Source: Desulfobacca acetoxidans (GTDB lineage: Bacteria > Desulfobacterota > Desulfobaccia > Desulfobaccales > 0-14-0-80-60-11). From it: a stretch of DNA of 31,628 nucleotides. Positions 24,468 to 31,628 of the stretch are shown here, piece by piece. A program made the position numbers and the translations under genes. Under the pieces are notes generated by a model. The model ran no database searches. It saw nothing but the letters and a program-made list of their open reading frames with translations, and was not told the DNA's origin. The stretch is from the NCBI GenBank assembly GCA_022736495.1, contig DZCR01000017.1, positions 1-31,628 of the forward strand, in the 5' to 3' direction. The number at the start of each line of letters is the position of its first letter. Position 1 is the first letter of the stretch.

Positions 24468-24926
24468 TCACCATTCTAAAGTCAAGAGCAGGGCGTCTTC
24501 GTGGGTGTCGTCGTAGTATTGGGGGCGGCGGCCCACTTCTTTGAAGCCAAAGGATTCATACAAGGACCGGGCGGCGGCGTTGGACGGCCGCACCTCCAGC
24601 CAGGCGAGTTCGGCTCCCAGGGCCCGGGCCTGGGCCAGGCCTTCGGACAGCAAGCGCCGGGCGATGCCCCGGCGACGCTGCGCGGGGTGGACGGCCAGGT
24701 TGAGGATGTGCATCTCGTCGAGCACGACCCAGAATATGAGGTAGGCCCATATCTGCCAGGGTTGTGGGAAGGGAGGGCCGGCTACCAGCATGTGGCTATT
24801 GCGGTGGCCCAATTCCGCCAGGAAGGACCAGCGGGACCAGGGAGTGGGAAAAGAGATCGTTTCAATGGCCCAGATGGCCGAGATATCCGCCAGGCCGGCC
24901 CGGCGGATAAGCAACCCCCGGGTCAT
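24468..24926 (-). CDS. rimI: Ribosomal protein S18-alanine N-acetyltransferase (GNAT family)
   Basis: The product is 152 residues, the usual RimI length. It has the GNAT acetyl-CoA motif LNLAVHPAQRRRGIARRLL (R/QxxGxG/A form) and the RimI-like segments IETISFPTPWS near the N terminus and NAAARSLYESFGF near the C terminus. It acetylates the N-terminal alanine of S18 in the classic case; other GNAT substrates are possible. Its start overlaps the upstream EIIA gene in an ATGA, so it is the last gene of the rapZ-EIIA-rimI unit. tsaB, a common neighbour, is absent. Confidence 0.85.
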   Translation of the reverse strand: MTRGLLIRRAGLADISAIWAIETISFPTPWSRWSFLAELGHRNSHMLVAGPPFPQPWQIWAYLIFWVVLDEMHILNLAVHPAQRRRGIARRLLSEGLAQARALGAELAWLEVRPSNAAARSLYESFGFKEVGRRPQYYDDTHEDALLLTLEW

Positions 24927-25324
24927 TTTTTATGAAGAACTTCGCTGGCCACGGTAATTCCTTTCTGGCCGGATTGCTGCAGGGCCAGGGCCACCTCCCG
25001 CAAATCATCCTTATCACGGAGTTGGGCCAGTTTCATGAGCATGGGCAGGTTGACGCCGGTAATGACCTCCACCTTCCCTTCTTGCAGAAACGACAAAGTG
25101 AGATTGGAAGGAGTGCCCCCCAACATGTCGGTGAGGATGACCACGCCGTTGCCGTTATTCACCTGGGTCAGGCCGCGCTGAATTTGCTGACGAGAGACTT
25201 CGGGCGGCGCGCTGGGATCCAGCGACACAGCCACAATTTTCTCCTGCCGTCCCAGGATCAGGTCCCACACATTCATCAAAGCCTCGGCCAGTTCCTTGTG
25301 CGTGACGATTAAAATGCCGATCAT
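24923..25324 (-). CDS. PTS EIIA component, mannose (ManX) family
   Basis: The product is 133 residues, an isolated EIIA(Man) domain. The phosphorylatable His is His9 in IVTHKELA, and TDMLGGTPSN is the second family motif. In Deltaproteobacteria such domains occur next to rapZ and ptsN with HPr and EI and are thought to be regulatory rather than sugar-transporting. Here no EIIB/C/D, HPr or EI follows. It overlaps rapZ upstream by 4 bp and rimI downstream by 4 bp, both ATGA-type. Confidence 0.9.
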   Translation of the reverse strand: MIGILIVTHKELAEALMNVWDLILGRQEKIVAVSLDPSAPPEVSRQQIQRGLTQVNNGNGVVILTDMLGGTPSNLTLSFLQEGKVEVITGVNLPMLMKLAQLRDKDDLREVALALQQSGQKGITVASEVLHKK

Positions 25325-26247
25325 AGCTTATCTCCTGCAGACCGCGGCATATCGCGATGGGTAAGGGTGAACGGGTAATTGCCTTGAGTCAAATGCAGGC
25401 CCAGGGCGTTGGCGATGACCACCGAGCGGTGCTGGCCCCCGGTACAGCCGATGGCCAGGGTGAGGTGGGTCTTACCTTCTTCTTGATAGCGGGGCAGCAA
25501 AAAGTCTACAAAGGTGAACAGGTGGTCGAGGAAGGTTTGCGTCTCAGGCTTATCCAATACATACTCCCGGACCCCGGGATCATCGCCGGTTAAGGGCTGC
25601 AATTCCTCAACAAAATAGGGGTTGGGCAAAAACCGCACGTCCAATACCATGTCAGCTTCCGGAGGAATGCCTTTCTTGTAAGCAAACGAAATGAGATGGA
25701 GCCGCATTCTCTGGCGGGGCAAGAGCTCGGAGTACTCATCTATGATCAGCTCCCGCAGTTGATGAGGGTTATAGTGGGAGCTGTCGATGATGCGGTGGGC
25801 CAGTTGACGTAAGCCCGCCAGGGAGATGCGCTCCAGGCGCAGGGCCTGGATGATGGTATCGTGGTCCGCCAGCGGGTGCTGGCGCCGGGTCTGACTGAAG
25901 CGCCGGATCAAAGTAGCTTCGTCTGCCTCCAAAAAAATGATATGCAAATGGTAGCCCTGGTCCTCAAGCCCTTTGAAGACCTGAACGTAATTCTGCAGGA
26001 AGCCTTCGGTGCGGACATCCATGACCAGGGCGATCTTGCGCCCGTTTTGCAGAGCCGGCGACTGCATTTGGAGGAACGCCGGGAGCAGACCTAGAGGCAG
26101 GTTGTCAACGCAAAAGTAGCCGATATCTTCCAGGGCGCGCAACACCGTACTTTTCCCCGAACCGGAAAGCCCGGTAAGAATCAATATGGAAAAAGGGGAC
26201 TGGTGTTGTTGGTTCGATTCCTGGGGCGGACCTGATGCGTGCGTCAT
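25321..26247 (-). CDS. rapZ: RNase adapter/nucleotide-binding protein RapZ (YvcJ family)
   Basis: The product is 308 residues. The P-loop GLSGSGKST is at 26-34, and the C-terminal domain carries the family motifs SFAYKKGIP, DVRFLPNPYF and GCTGGQHRSV. In E. coli RapZ guides RNase E to the GlmZ regulatory RNA and responds to glucosamine-6-phosphate; outside enterics the role is less clear. The first about 18 residues are polar and variable. The ATG at 26247 has no clear ribosome-binding site. It follows ptsN by 79 bp and overlaps the EIIA gene. Confidence 0.95.
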   Translation of the reverse strand: MTHASGPPQESNQQHQSPFSILILTGLSGSGKSTVLRALEDIGYFCVDNLPLGLLPAFLQMQSPALQNGRKIALVMDVRTEGFLQNYVQVFKGLEDQGYHLHIIFLEADEATLIRRFSQTRRQHPLADHDTIIQALRLERISLAGLRQLAHRIIDSSHYNPHQLRELIIDEYSELLPRQRMRLHLISFAYKKGIPPEADMVLDVRFLPNPYFVEELQPLTGDDPGVREYVLDKPETQTFLDHLFTFVDFLLPRYQEEGKTHLTLAIGCTGGQHRSVVIANALGLHLTQGNYPFTLTHRDMPRSAGDKL

Positions 26248-26326
26248 GTTTGACGATTCTATTCTTCTTTTAGATGACCTGCTTTATTCTTATCGACAGC
26301 CAGAAAAGAATACGTGAGACTTGAGA

Positions 26327-26788
26327 TTAAAATTCTGCGTCGCGTTCGGCGATCAAGCGGTAAATATCCTCGGCCCCAGCGGCCTTCATCAGGTTGTCCC
26401 GAAAGGGTTGGCTCATGAGCATCCGGGAAATCTTGGCCAGGGCCTTGAGATGGAGTCCGGCAGAATTAATAGGCGCCAGAAGCATGAAAAAGATATGGGA
26501 AGGCTTGCCATCCATGGAGTCAAAGTCGACTCCCTTGAGACTGCGGCCGAAGCACAGCAAGAGTCGGGAGAGTTCCGGGAGCTTCCCGTGAGGGATGGCA
26601 ATGTTATCGCCGATGCCGGTGCTCCCCAGACGCTCGCGGTCCAGCAGCACGTCCATGACGGTTTGGAGAGAGAGCCCATCGGACCCCGGCGCCAAAGACT
26701 TGGCCAATTCCTCCAGCACGCCCTTTTTATTGGTGGCCTGCAAATTGGGCAGGATGCAATTTGGGGCCAAGAGGTCGATAATTTTCAT
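26327..26788 (-). CDS. ptsN: PTS EIIA(Ntr) regulatory protein
   Basis: The product is 153 residues. The active-site His67 lies in the motif DNIAIPHGKL, and RERLGSTGIG precedes it. EIIA(Ntr) receives phosphate from NPr and EI(Ntr) and controls potassium, nitrogen and envelope processes by protein contacts. It starts 14 bp after hpf in the conserved rpoN-hpf-ptsN order. Partners ptsO and ptsP are not in the window. Confidence 0.95.
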   Translation of the reverse strand: MKIIDLLAPNCILPNLQATNKKGVLEELAKSLAPGSDGLSLQTVMDVLLDRERLGSTGIGDNIAIPHGKLPELSRLLLCFGRSLKGVDFDSMDGKPSHIFFMLLAPINSAGLHLKALAKISRMLMSQPFRDNLMKAAGAEDIYRLIAERDAEF

Positions 26789-26802
26789 GCCGGTCCCAAA
26801 TT

Positions 26803-27330
26803 CTATCCCAGGTCGGGTTCGACCATGACGTAGACGCCGTCCTGGCGTCGGTATAAGATGTGCAAACTGCCGCTGGCAACATTGGTAAAGACCAGCAAGT
26901 CGTCATTCCCTTTTTGCATAAGCTCTACTGCGTCTGTCAGCTGCAAAGCGGGAACCTCCACCCGTTTGCGCCGCATGGCCGGTAGAGCCGGAGCTTCTTC
27001 GGGCTCAGCCATCGCGGAAGCAGTGGACCTGCTCCGGTCGCCTTTGGCGCTCCTGAGCTTATCCCGAACTTTTTTCAACTGCATATCGATCTTGTCCATC
27101 ACCAGATCGATGGCCGCGTACATATCGGCATTCTCTTCTTTACCCTTGATGATTCGGCCATTGCTATCAATGGTCACGTCCGCCAAGTGGCGAAATTTTT
27201 CTAAACCCAGCACGACGTGGGCTTCCACCGGTCCGTCCAGATAACGTTTAAATTTATTCAAGCGATCGGTCACATAATTCTTCAAGGCCTCAGAGGGCTC
27301 AATCTGTCTAAAAGTTACGGAAATCTGCAT
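26803..27330 (-). CDS. hpf: Ribosome hibernation promoting factor, long form
   Basis: The product is 175 residues. The N-terminal part (about 1-95) is the S30AE/YfiA ribosome-binding domain (MQISVTFRQIEPSEALKNYV, YAAIDLVMDKIDMQLKK). A charged linker follows, and the C-terminal about 55 residues (VEVPALQLTDAVELM..., DLLVFTNVASGSLHILYRR) form the dimerisation domain of long HPF, which makes 100S ribosome dimers by itself. GGAGGA lies just upstream of the ATG. It sits between rpoN and ptsN, as in many proteobacteria, where the short form is the usual one in enterics. Confidence 0.95.
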   Translation of the reverse strand: MQISVTFRQIEPSEALKNYVTDRLNKFKRYLDGPVEAHVVLGLEKFRHLADVTIDSNGRIIKGKEENADMYAAIDLVMDKIDMQLKKVRDKLRSAKGDRSRSTASAMAEPEEAPALPAMRRKRVEVPALQLTDAVELMQKGNDDLLVFTNVASGSLHILYRRQDGVYVMVEPDLG

Positions 27331-27381
27331 TAGTTCCTCCCAAAGAATTAGGCTCGCAAAAAAACCGGGATATTTCTTTCA

Positions 27382-28869
27382 TTAGGAGACATGATTTGCC
27401 GGTTGGCTCTTGCGTAGGTACCCAGGTTTCTTGCGTTTACTGGAGGATAACACCCCCAGCATGCCGCGATATTTGGCCACGGTGCGCCGGGCAATGATCA
27501 CATCCTGGCGGCGCAGCATATCGGCAATCTCCTGATCGCTCAAGGGATTCTCCGCGTCCTCGGATTGCACGATCTGGCGAATCTTTTCTTTGACGCTTTC
27601 CGAGGCGATCTGGTCCCCCAAAGACATGTTGATAGCGCTGTTGAAGAAGAACTTGAGGTCAAAGACGCCTTGGGGGGTATATACATACTTATTGGTGGTG
27701 ACCCGGCTGATGGTGGATTCGTGCATCTGGACATCTTCCGCCACCTGGCGCAGGGTCAAGGGCTTCAGGTGGGACAAGCCATGGTCCAGAAATTCCCGTT
27801 GGAAACGCACGATGCTCTCCGTGACCCGGTACAGGGTCTTTTGCCGCTGGTGGATGCTGCGAATAAACCAGAGGGCGTTATCCAGGTGCTTTTGAATATA
27901 ACTCTTGACCGAGTCCGGCAGTTTGTCAGGACCCCGCAAGGCCTCAAGATAATATGAGTTAACCCGCAGCTTGGGCAGGCCGTCGTCGTTTAGACGGATG
28001 ACGTATTCATTCCCCACCTTTTCCACGTGGACGTCGGGGTTGATGTAGTCCGCCTCTTCGGAGTCGAACCCCCGGCCGGGCTTGGGCTCCAGGTTGGCGA
28101 TGAGATCGCCGGCTTCAACCACTTTCTCCAGGGATACCTTCAGATCCCGGGCGATGGCATGGTAATTTTTGTTTCCCAGGTTAGTCAGGTGGCGGTCCAC
28201 AATAGCCAACACCAGGGGATCGTCGATACCCCGGAACTTGAGCTGCAACTGCAGACATTCTTTCAGGGTTCGGGCTGCCACCCCCGGCGGGTCGAAGCTC
28301 TGGACGATCTCCAGGACCTGCTCCACCCGGGCCGGGTCGATCCCGCCCATCTCGGCGGCGATTTCCTCGACGCTGACCCGGAGATAGGCGTCTTTGTCCA
28401 GGTTGCCGATGATCAACAACCCGATGGTTTCGCCTTCGTCATCCAGTTTGGCCATCTGGAGCTGCCAGATGAGGTGTGACCTCAGCGTGGTCTCTTGCGC
28501 ATTCAGGGACTCGAAAGGCAGGGCTTCCCGTTCTTCATATTCACCCACCGGGGTGGGCATGAGGCGGTCCTTGAGGAAGCTGTCCCAATCCCATTCTTCC
28601 GAGACGGATTTGCTCTCGGCTTCGGTTGCGCCCTCCGCCGGCTGGGCCTCCCCATCGGCAAGTTTCCCCAGCCCTAACTCATCCTCTCCCGCCACTTTTT
28701 CTTCTTCAAACTGATCATCTTCCAGAACCGGGTTGGTTTCCAGGGCCTGGGTTATTTCACCCACCAGCTCCATACGCGAGAGTTGCAGCAGCTTGATGGC
28801 TTGCTGCAATTTCTGCGTCATGATGAGGGACTGTGTGAGCTTTAAACTTTGTCTAATTTCTAAGGCCAT
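27382..28869 (-). CDS. rpoN: RNA polymerase sigma-54 factor
   Basis: The product is 495 residues. Region I is glutamine-rich (LTQSLIMTQKLQQAIKLL), followed by an acidic region II (about 50-95), the core-binding domain, the helix-turn-helix and the C-terminal RpoN box ARRTVAKYR (460-468) that reads the -24 element. It lies 63 bp after lptB and 51 bp before hpf. No internal promoter is evident, so it is probably transcribed from the lptC promoter. Its activator partner may include the regulator at 5212-6621. Confidence 0.97.
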   Translation of the reverse strand: MALEIRQSLKLTQSLIMTQKLQQAIKLLQLSRMELVGEITQALETNPVLEDDQFEEEKVAGEDELGLGKLADGEAQPAEGATEAESKSVSEEWDWDSFLKDRLMPTPVGEYEEREALPFESLNAQETTLRSHLIWQLQMAKLDDEGETIGLLIIGNLDKDAYLRVSVEEIAAEMGGIDPARVEQVLEIVQSFDPPGVAARTLKECLQLQLKFRGIDDPLVLAIVDRHLTNLGNKNYHAIARDLKVSLEKVVEAGDLIANLEPKPGRGFDSEEADYINPDVHVEKVGNEYVIRLNDDGLPKLRVNSYYLEALRGPDKLPDSVKSYIQKHLDNALWFIRSIHQRQKTLYRVTESIVRFQREFLDHGLSHLKPLTLRQVAEDVQMHESTISRVTTNKYVYTPQGVFDLKFFFNSAINMSLGDQIASESVKEKIRQIVQSEDAENPLSDQEIADMLRRQDVIIARRTVAKYRGMLGVLSSSKRKKPGYLRKSQPANHVS

Positions 28870-28932
28870 CTGATCGCCTTATGCATAATCCTATCCTGAT
28901 AAAGGCCCCGACCTGCCGCGACCTTAAAACCA

Positions 28933-29655
28933 TTATAACTTAAAGGCCTCGCCCAAGTAAATTCTTTTGGCCAACTCACTGTGGACCAATTGCTCCGGCG
29001 ACCCTTCTTCCAGGATCACGCCTTCATTGAGGATGTACGCCCGGTCGCAGACTCCCAAGGCTTCCCGAACATTATGATCAGAAATCAGAACACCCAGGCC
29101 CCGATCCCTCAACTCCCTGATAATATTTTGGATATCTGTAACCGCCAGGGGGTCGATCCCAGCAAAGGGTTCATCCAGGATGATAAAGTGGGGGGCGGTG
29201 ACCAGGGCGCGGCTAATCTCCACCCGGCGCCGTTCGCCGCCGGACAGGGCTGAAGCCTTCTGATGGGCCAGATGGCTAATCCTCAGGTCGGACAATAATT
29301 TCTCCAGCCTCTCCTGACGGACTTGCAAATCTGGTTCCAAAGTCTCCAGAATCGCCATAATATTTTCGGCCACGGTGAGCTTGCGGAACACCGAAGCCTC
29401 CTGAGGCAGATATTGTAGACCCAACCGGGCTCGCCGGTAAATGGGCAGGAGGGAAATATCTTCGCCGTCCAGGTAAATCTTCCCACCATCCGGTTGCAGC
29501 AGCCCCAACACCATAAAAAAGGTACTGGTCTTGCCGGCGCCGTTGGGGCCCAGGAGTCCCACCACCTCGCCGCTCCTCACCTCCAGAGAGACGTGGTTTA
29601 CTACCATGCGGCCGTTATAACTCTTGACCAGGGTTTCCAGAGCGAGGCGGTGCAT
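28933..29655 (-). CDS. lptB: LPS export ABC transporter ATPase
   Basis: The product is 240 residues, the standard LptB length. It powers LPS extraction with LptFG. Walker A is GPNGAGKT, the signature LSGGERRRVEISRAL, and Walker B FIILDEPFAGIDP; the sequence DHNVRE carries the H-loop. AGGA precedes the ATG, which is 3 bp after the lptA stop. lptF and lptG are not in the window. Confidence 0.97.
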   Translation of the reverse strand: MHRLALETLVKSYNGRMVVNHVSLEVRSGEVVGLLGPNGAGKTSTFFMVLGLLQPDGGKIYLDGEDISLLPIYRRARLGLQYLPQEASVFRKLTVAENIMAILETLEPDLQVRQERLEKLLSDLRISHLAHQKASALSGGERRRVEISRALVTAPHFIILDEPFAGIDPLAVTDIQNIIRELRDRGLGVLISDHNVREALGVCDRAYILNEGVILEEGSPEQLVHSELAKRIYLGEAFKL

Positions 29656-29658
29656 ATC

Positions 29659-30288
29659 CTAAGGCTGCGGCCCCTTGCAGGTTTTAGGACTAAGAGGCAG
29701 AACGGTTTTGCCCTCAGGGCTCCCCTTGGAGTAGAGGAGGGCTTCCACCCGACGCTGGGGTGAACTTTCCACTAATACCTTATTGGTTTTGATATTGAAA
29801 ACGATCCGCTCCCCTTTCAGGGTATTTTCGGCCTGCCATAACTGGGGGTGGCCCCGGAGCACCACCTCATCCCTGTCCTTATAGTAAATGGCCTCGTCGC
29901 CGGTGGCCACCCGATCCGCCTGGACGAAACGCACCTGCCCCTTGGCAACGATGCGGTCAATCTTCCCGGCTCCCAAATCCCCCAACGGCGACTGCTCGGC
30001 CTGGTCCCCCGGAGGCTTGGCCGCACCTTTGGGCGGGGCCGGTTGATTCTTTAAATAGACCAGCAGCTTATCGGAGTACAAAGTGGAGTCGCCATACAGG
30101 GCCTTGACCTGGCCGCTGAAGATGATGATCCCGGCTTTCTGATCCGCCTCCAGGCGGGCGGCGGTGATGCGCAGCGGGATTTCCTTTTCCGTGGCCGCTG
30201 GCTGGGCCGGGGCGCCGTAGGCCAGGGTCAAACCGGTCAACCACAGAGCCAGAATTCCAGCCAGGGTTAAAAACCTTTGGGGCTTCAC
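29659..30288 (-). CDS. lptA: LPS transport periplasmic protein LptA
   Basis: The product is 209 residues from the GTG at 30288, which overlaps the lptC stop (GTGA) and follows GGAGG by eight bases; an upstream TTG at 30303 is weaker. A signal peptide (about 1-25, ending AYG) is followed by an OstA-like beta-jellyroll (ITAARLEADQKAGIIIFSGQV, IVAKGQVRFVQADRVATGDEAIYYKDRDEVVLRGHP). A proline/alanine-rich insert (about residues 83-105) interrupts the fold. It forms the periplasmic bridge that carries LPS from LptC to LptD. Confidence 0.9.
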   Translation of the reverse strand: MKPQRFLTLAGILALWLTGLTLAYGAPAQPAATEKEIPLRITAARLEADQKAGIIIFSGQVKALYGDSTLYSDKLLVYLKNQPAPPKGAAKPPGDQAEQSPLGDLGAGKIDRIVAKGQVRFVQADRVATGDEAIYYKDRDEVVLRGHPQLWQAENTLKGERIVFNIKTNKVLVESSPQRRVEALLYSKGSPEGKTVLPLSPKTCKGPQP

Positions 30289-30842
30289 GGCTTGACCCTC
30301 CAATCCTGCACCTGCACTTCGGTGAGGCGGTGCTGGGCTATAATGAGCTTTTTGGCGGCCAGTTCCACCCGGACCTCCTTGCCTGCTATCTTAAGGCGCG
30401 GCTCGCTGATCACCACATCCTGGGGGGCCACCAAAACCTGCTCGCTGGGAAGATAGGTGGCCTCGTTGGTCTGGATAGTCAGGTCGCCGCGCTGCATCTC
30501 CACATGTCCCTTCAGGGTTAAAACCCGGGTCTTGGTATGGAACACGCCTTCATCCGCCTTGACTCGAATGTCTTCTCCGGGCCCATAAAATTCCACCCGC
30601 ACGCCGCTGATACTGACCGTGTCCTGCTCCGGGTGAAAATCCGCCTTTTTGGCCGCCAGGACCCACCGTTTATCGCCTTCTTGAATCTCGGTAAGAGAGA
30701 GGCCCTCCATCTTGGGATGCCGAACCGTGGCGGCGGGTTTGGGAGGCGGAGGCGCCGGCCTCTGGCCCCAGAGCCCCCAGGCGCCAAATCCTGCCACGAT
30801 CATGGTTCCCAGCACCCAGAGCCACCGGGAGCGGCGCCACAT
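30285..30842 (-). CDS. lptC: LPS export protein LptC
   Basis: The product is 185 residues from the ATG at 30842, preceded by AGGGGA at eight bases; the ATG at 30872 lacks a good site. A single N-terminal membrane anchor (about 5-25) precedes a periplasmic beta-jellyroll (ISGVRVEFYGPGEDIRVKADEGVFHTKTRVLTLKGHVEMQ). It docks LPS from LptB2FG onto LptA. It is the first gene of the lptC-lptA-lptB-rpoN-hpf-ptsN run and has a strong promoter just upstream. Confidence 0.9.
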   Translation of the reverse strand: MWRRSRWLWVLGTMIVAGFGAWGLWGQRPAPPPPKPAATVRHPKMEGLSLTEIQEGDKRWVLAAKKADFHPEQDTVSISGVRVEFYGPGEDIRVKADEGVFHTKTRVLTLKGHVEMQRGDLTIQTNEATYLPSEQVLVAPQDVVISEPRLKIAGKEVRVELAAKKLIIAQHRLTEVQVQDWRVKP

Positions 30843-30897
30843 TGACGTTCCCCTGCCTACAATATTTTTCATGCCAAATTCAGAGCTTTTCCCTGGA

Positions 30898-30926
30898 ATT
30901 ATATTAGGGGAGGAGCAGAGTGTAAA
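30898..30926 (-). promoter_or_regulatory. Strong sigma70 promoter for the lptC-lptA-lptB-rpoN operon
   Basis: On the reverse strand TTTACA (30926-30921), a 17-nt spacer and a perfect TATAAT (30903-30898) match consensus at 11 of 12 positions. Transcription would start near 30890, about 50 nt before the lptC ATG. Confidence 0.8.
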
Positions 30927-30965
30927 GGTATATCTGGCCTCGCCAGGCGTCTGCTTGGGAACCGG

Positions 30966-30991
30966 AAGAAAAATGCAGGACAACTGTCCTG
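30966..30991 (-). terminator. Intrinsic terminator after kdsC
   Basis: On the reverse strand CAGGACA and TGTCCTG (30991-30976) form a 7-bp stem with a minimal loop, followed by CATTTTTCTT. It lies about 20 bp after the kdsC stop and before the lptC promoter, separating the two transcripts. Confidence 0.65.
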
Positions 30992-31011
30992 GGGTTTACC
31001 GTTCCTAAATT

Positions 31012-31563
31012 TTATGGTCCCAGCCATGGCCTCAAGAGTTCCGCCCACTTGCCCTGGGCCTTTAAGAGCAGATCGCAGACCTCCCGGACCGCGCCCCCTC
31101 CGCCCGGAAGTGAGGTGACCCAATGGGCCGCGGCCACAACCTCCGTGACCGCGTCCGCCACCGCCACTCCGAGGCCTACCCGGTGGAACAGGGGCAGGTC
31201 CACCAGTTCGTCGCCCACCGCGGCCACCTCAGCCGGAGAGAGATTCAGGGCCGCCAGGAGTTCTGCCAAAATGGCGACTTTGTCCCGGACGCCCTCATAA
31301 AAGCGGCTGATGCCCAGCTCCCGGGCCCGGTGGAACGCCGCGTCAGAGCGGCGGCCGCTTACCATGGCCACCTCAATGCCGCCCCTCTGGGCCATTTTGA
31401 TGCCGTGGCCGTCCCGGACGTGAAAGACCTTGAGAGTTTCGCCCTTGGCATCGAAATAGAGGCGGCCGTCGGTGAGCACCCCGTCGATGTCCAGGATCAG
31501 CAGGCGGATGGCTTGGGCCCGGCCCCAAACGTCTTCCGGGTATTTTTGTAAGTCCATATCCAT
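31012..31563 (-). CDS. kdsC: 3-deoxy-D-manno-octulosonate 8-phosphate phosphatase
   Basis: The product is 183 residues, the KdsC length. It is a HAD phosphatase that makes Kdo for LPS. Motif I is DIDGVLTDG (Asp25 nucleophile, Asp27 acid), motif II is in VSGRRSDA, the motif III Lys is in GVRDKVAIL, and GDELVDLPLF is motif IV. The ATG at 31563 is preceded by AGAGG; an upstream in-frame start would add nine residues. It is separated from lptC by a terminator and promoter. kdsA and kpsF/kdsD, common neighbours, are not visible in the 65 bases upstream. Confidence 0.94.
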   Translation of the reverse strand: MDMDLQKYPEDVWGRAQAIRLLILDIDGVLTDGRLYFDAKGETLKVFHVRDGHGIKMAQRGGIEVAMVSGRRSDAAFHRARELGISRFYEGVRDKVAILAELLAALNLSPAEVAAVGDELVDLPLFHRVGLGVAVADAVTEVVAAAHWVTSLPGGGGAVREVCDLLLKAQGKWAELLRPWLGP

Positions 31564-31628
31564 TGAGCCTCTTGCAAAATTCATAAGCATTGCCGGTCAT
31601 TTTAGGCAACGGCAAGGTAATATGGAGT

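Noticed and set aside
26211..26221. GGTTCGATTCC, resembling a tRNA T-arm
   Set aside because: It lies inside the rapZ coding sequence, and no acceptor, D or anticodon arms can be drawn around it.

Overview
The window reads as a chromosomal segment from a Gram-negative anaerobe of the Deltaproteobacteria (Desulfobacterota), most likely close to Syntrophobacterales or Desulfobaccales. The reasons are the GC-rich coding, a LptCAB/KdsC and Mla-type outer-membrane toolkit, the lptCAB-rpoN-hpf-ptsN-rapZ-EIIA order typical of that group, an Mrp ATPase fused to a NifX-like domain, and a stand-alone MeaB GTPase. The assignment is by gene content only. Almost all genes are intact and conserved. I see no prophage, insertion sequence, CRISPR array, tRNA or rRNA.

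Layout: (1) 1-243, the 3' end of an M50-like membrane protein whose catalytic Asp motif is degenerate. (2) 591-3019, rfbC-rfbD-rfbB for dTDP-L-rhamnose; no rfbA is present. (3) 3198-6621, a REC-GAF-PAS-histidine kinase overlapping a sigma54-activator response regulator. (4) 6780-12172, mostly single genes: bioA, meaB (reverse), a DHH phosphoesterase, a zinc alcohol dehydrogenase and a low-molecular-weight phosphatase. (5) 12177-16397, reverse: a lipid-transport operon of a sensory-looking lipoprotein, STAS-MlaE permease, MlaF ATPase, MCE protein MlaD and a PqiC-type lipoprotein. (6) 16733-22690, forward: panC-panD, metK-ahcY, a phosphohexomutase and an intact M50 protease. (7) 22907-24181, an Mrp-NifX fusion. 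(8) 24468-30842, reverse: lptC-lptA-lptB-rpoN-hpf-ptsN, then rapZ-EIIA(Man)-rimI. kdsC lies upstream at 31012-31563, separated by a terminator and a near-consensus promoter.

Functional themes are the cell envelope (rhamnose, Kdo, LPS export, phospholipid transport), coenzyme and methyl-cycle metabolism (pantothenate, biotin, SAM/SAH), and nitrogen-PTS/sigma54 regulation. RpoN sits at one end and a sigma54 activator with its kinase at the other.

The most interesting non-coding structure is the panC leader. A sigma70-like promoter is followed by about 90 nt ending in a hairpin plus T7 that directly abuts the panC ATG, with an alternative pairing partner upstream. This looks like an attenuator or riboregulator, possibly the published 'pan' RNA motif. 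Two related C/G-rich repeat elements occupy two convergent gene junctions (8134-8207 and 24219-24293). I found no clearly new multi-gene system; the best candidates for novelty are listed as findings. The last 65 bases (31564-31628) are upstream of kdsC and too short to assign.
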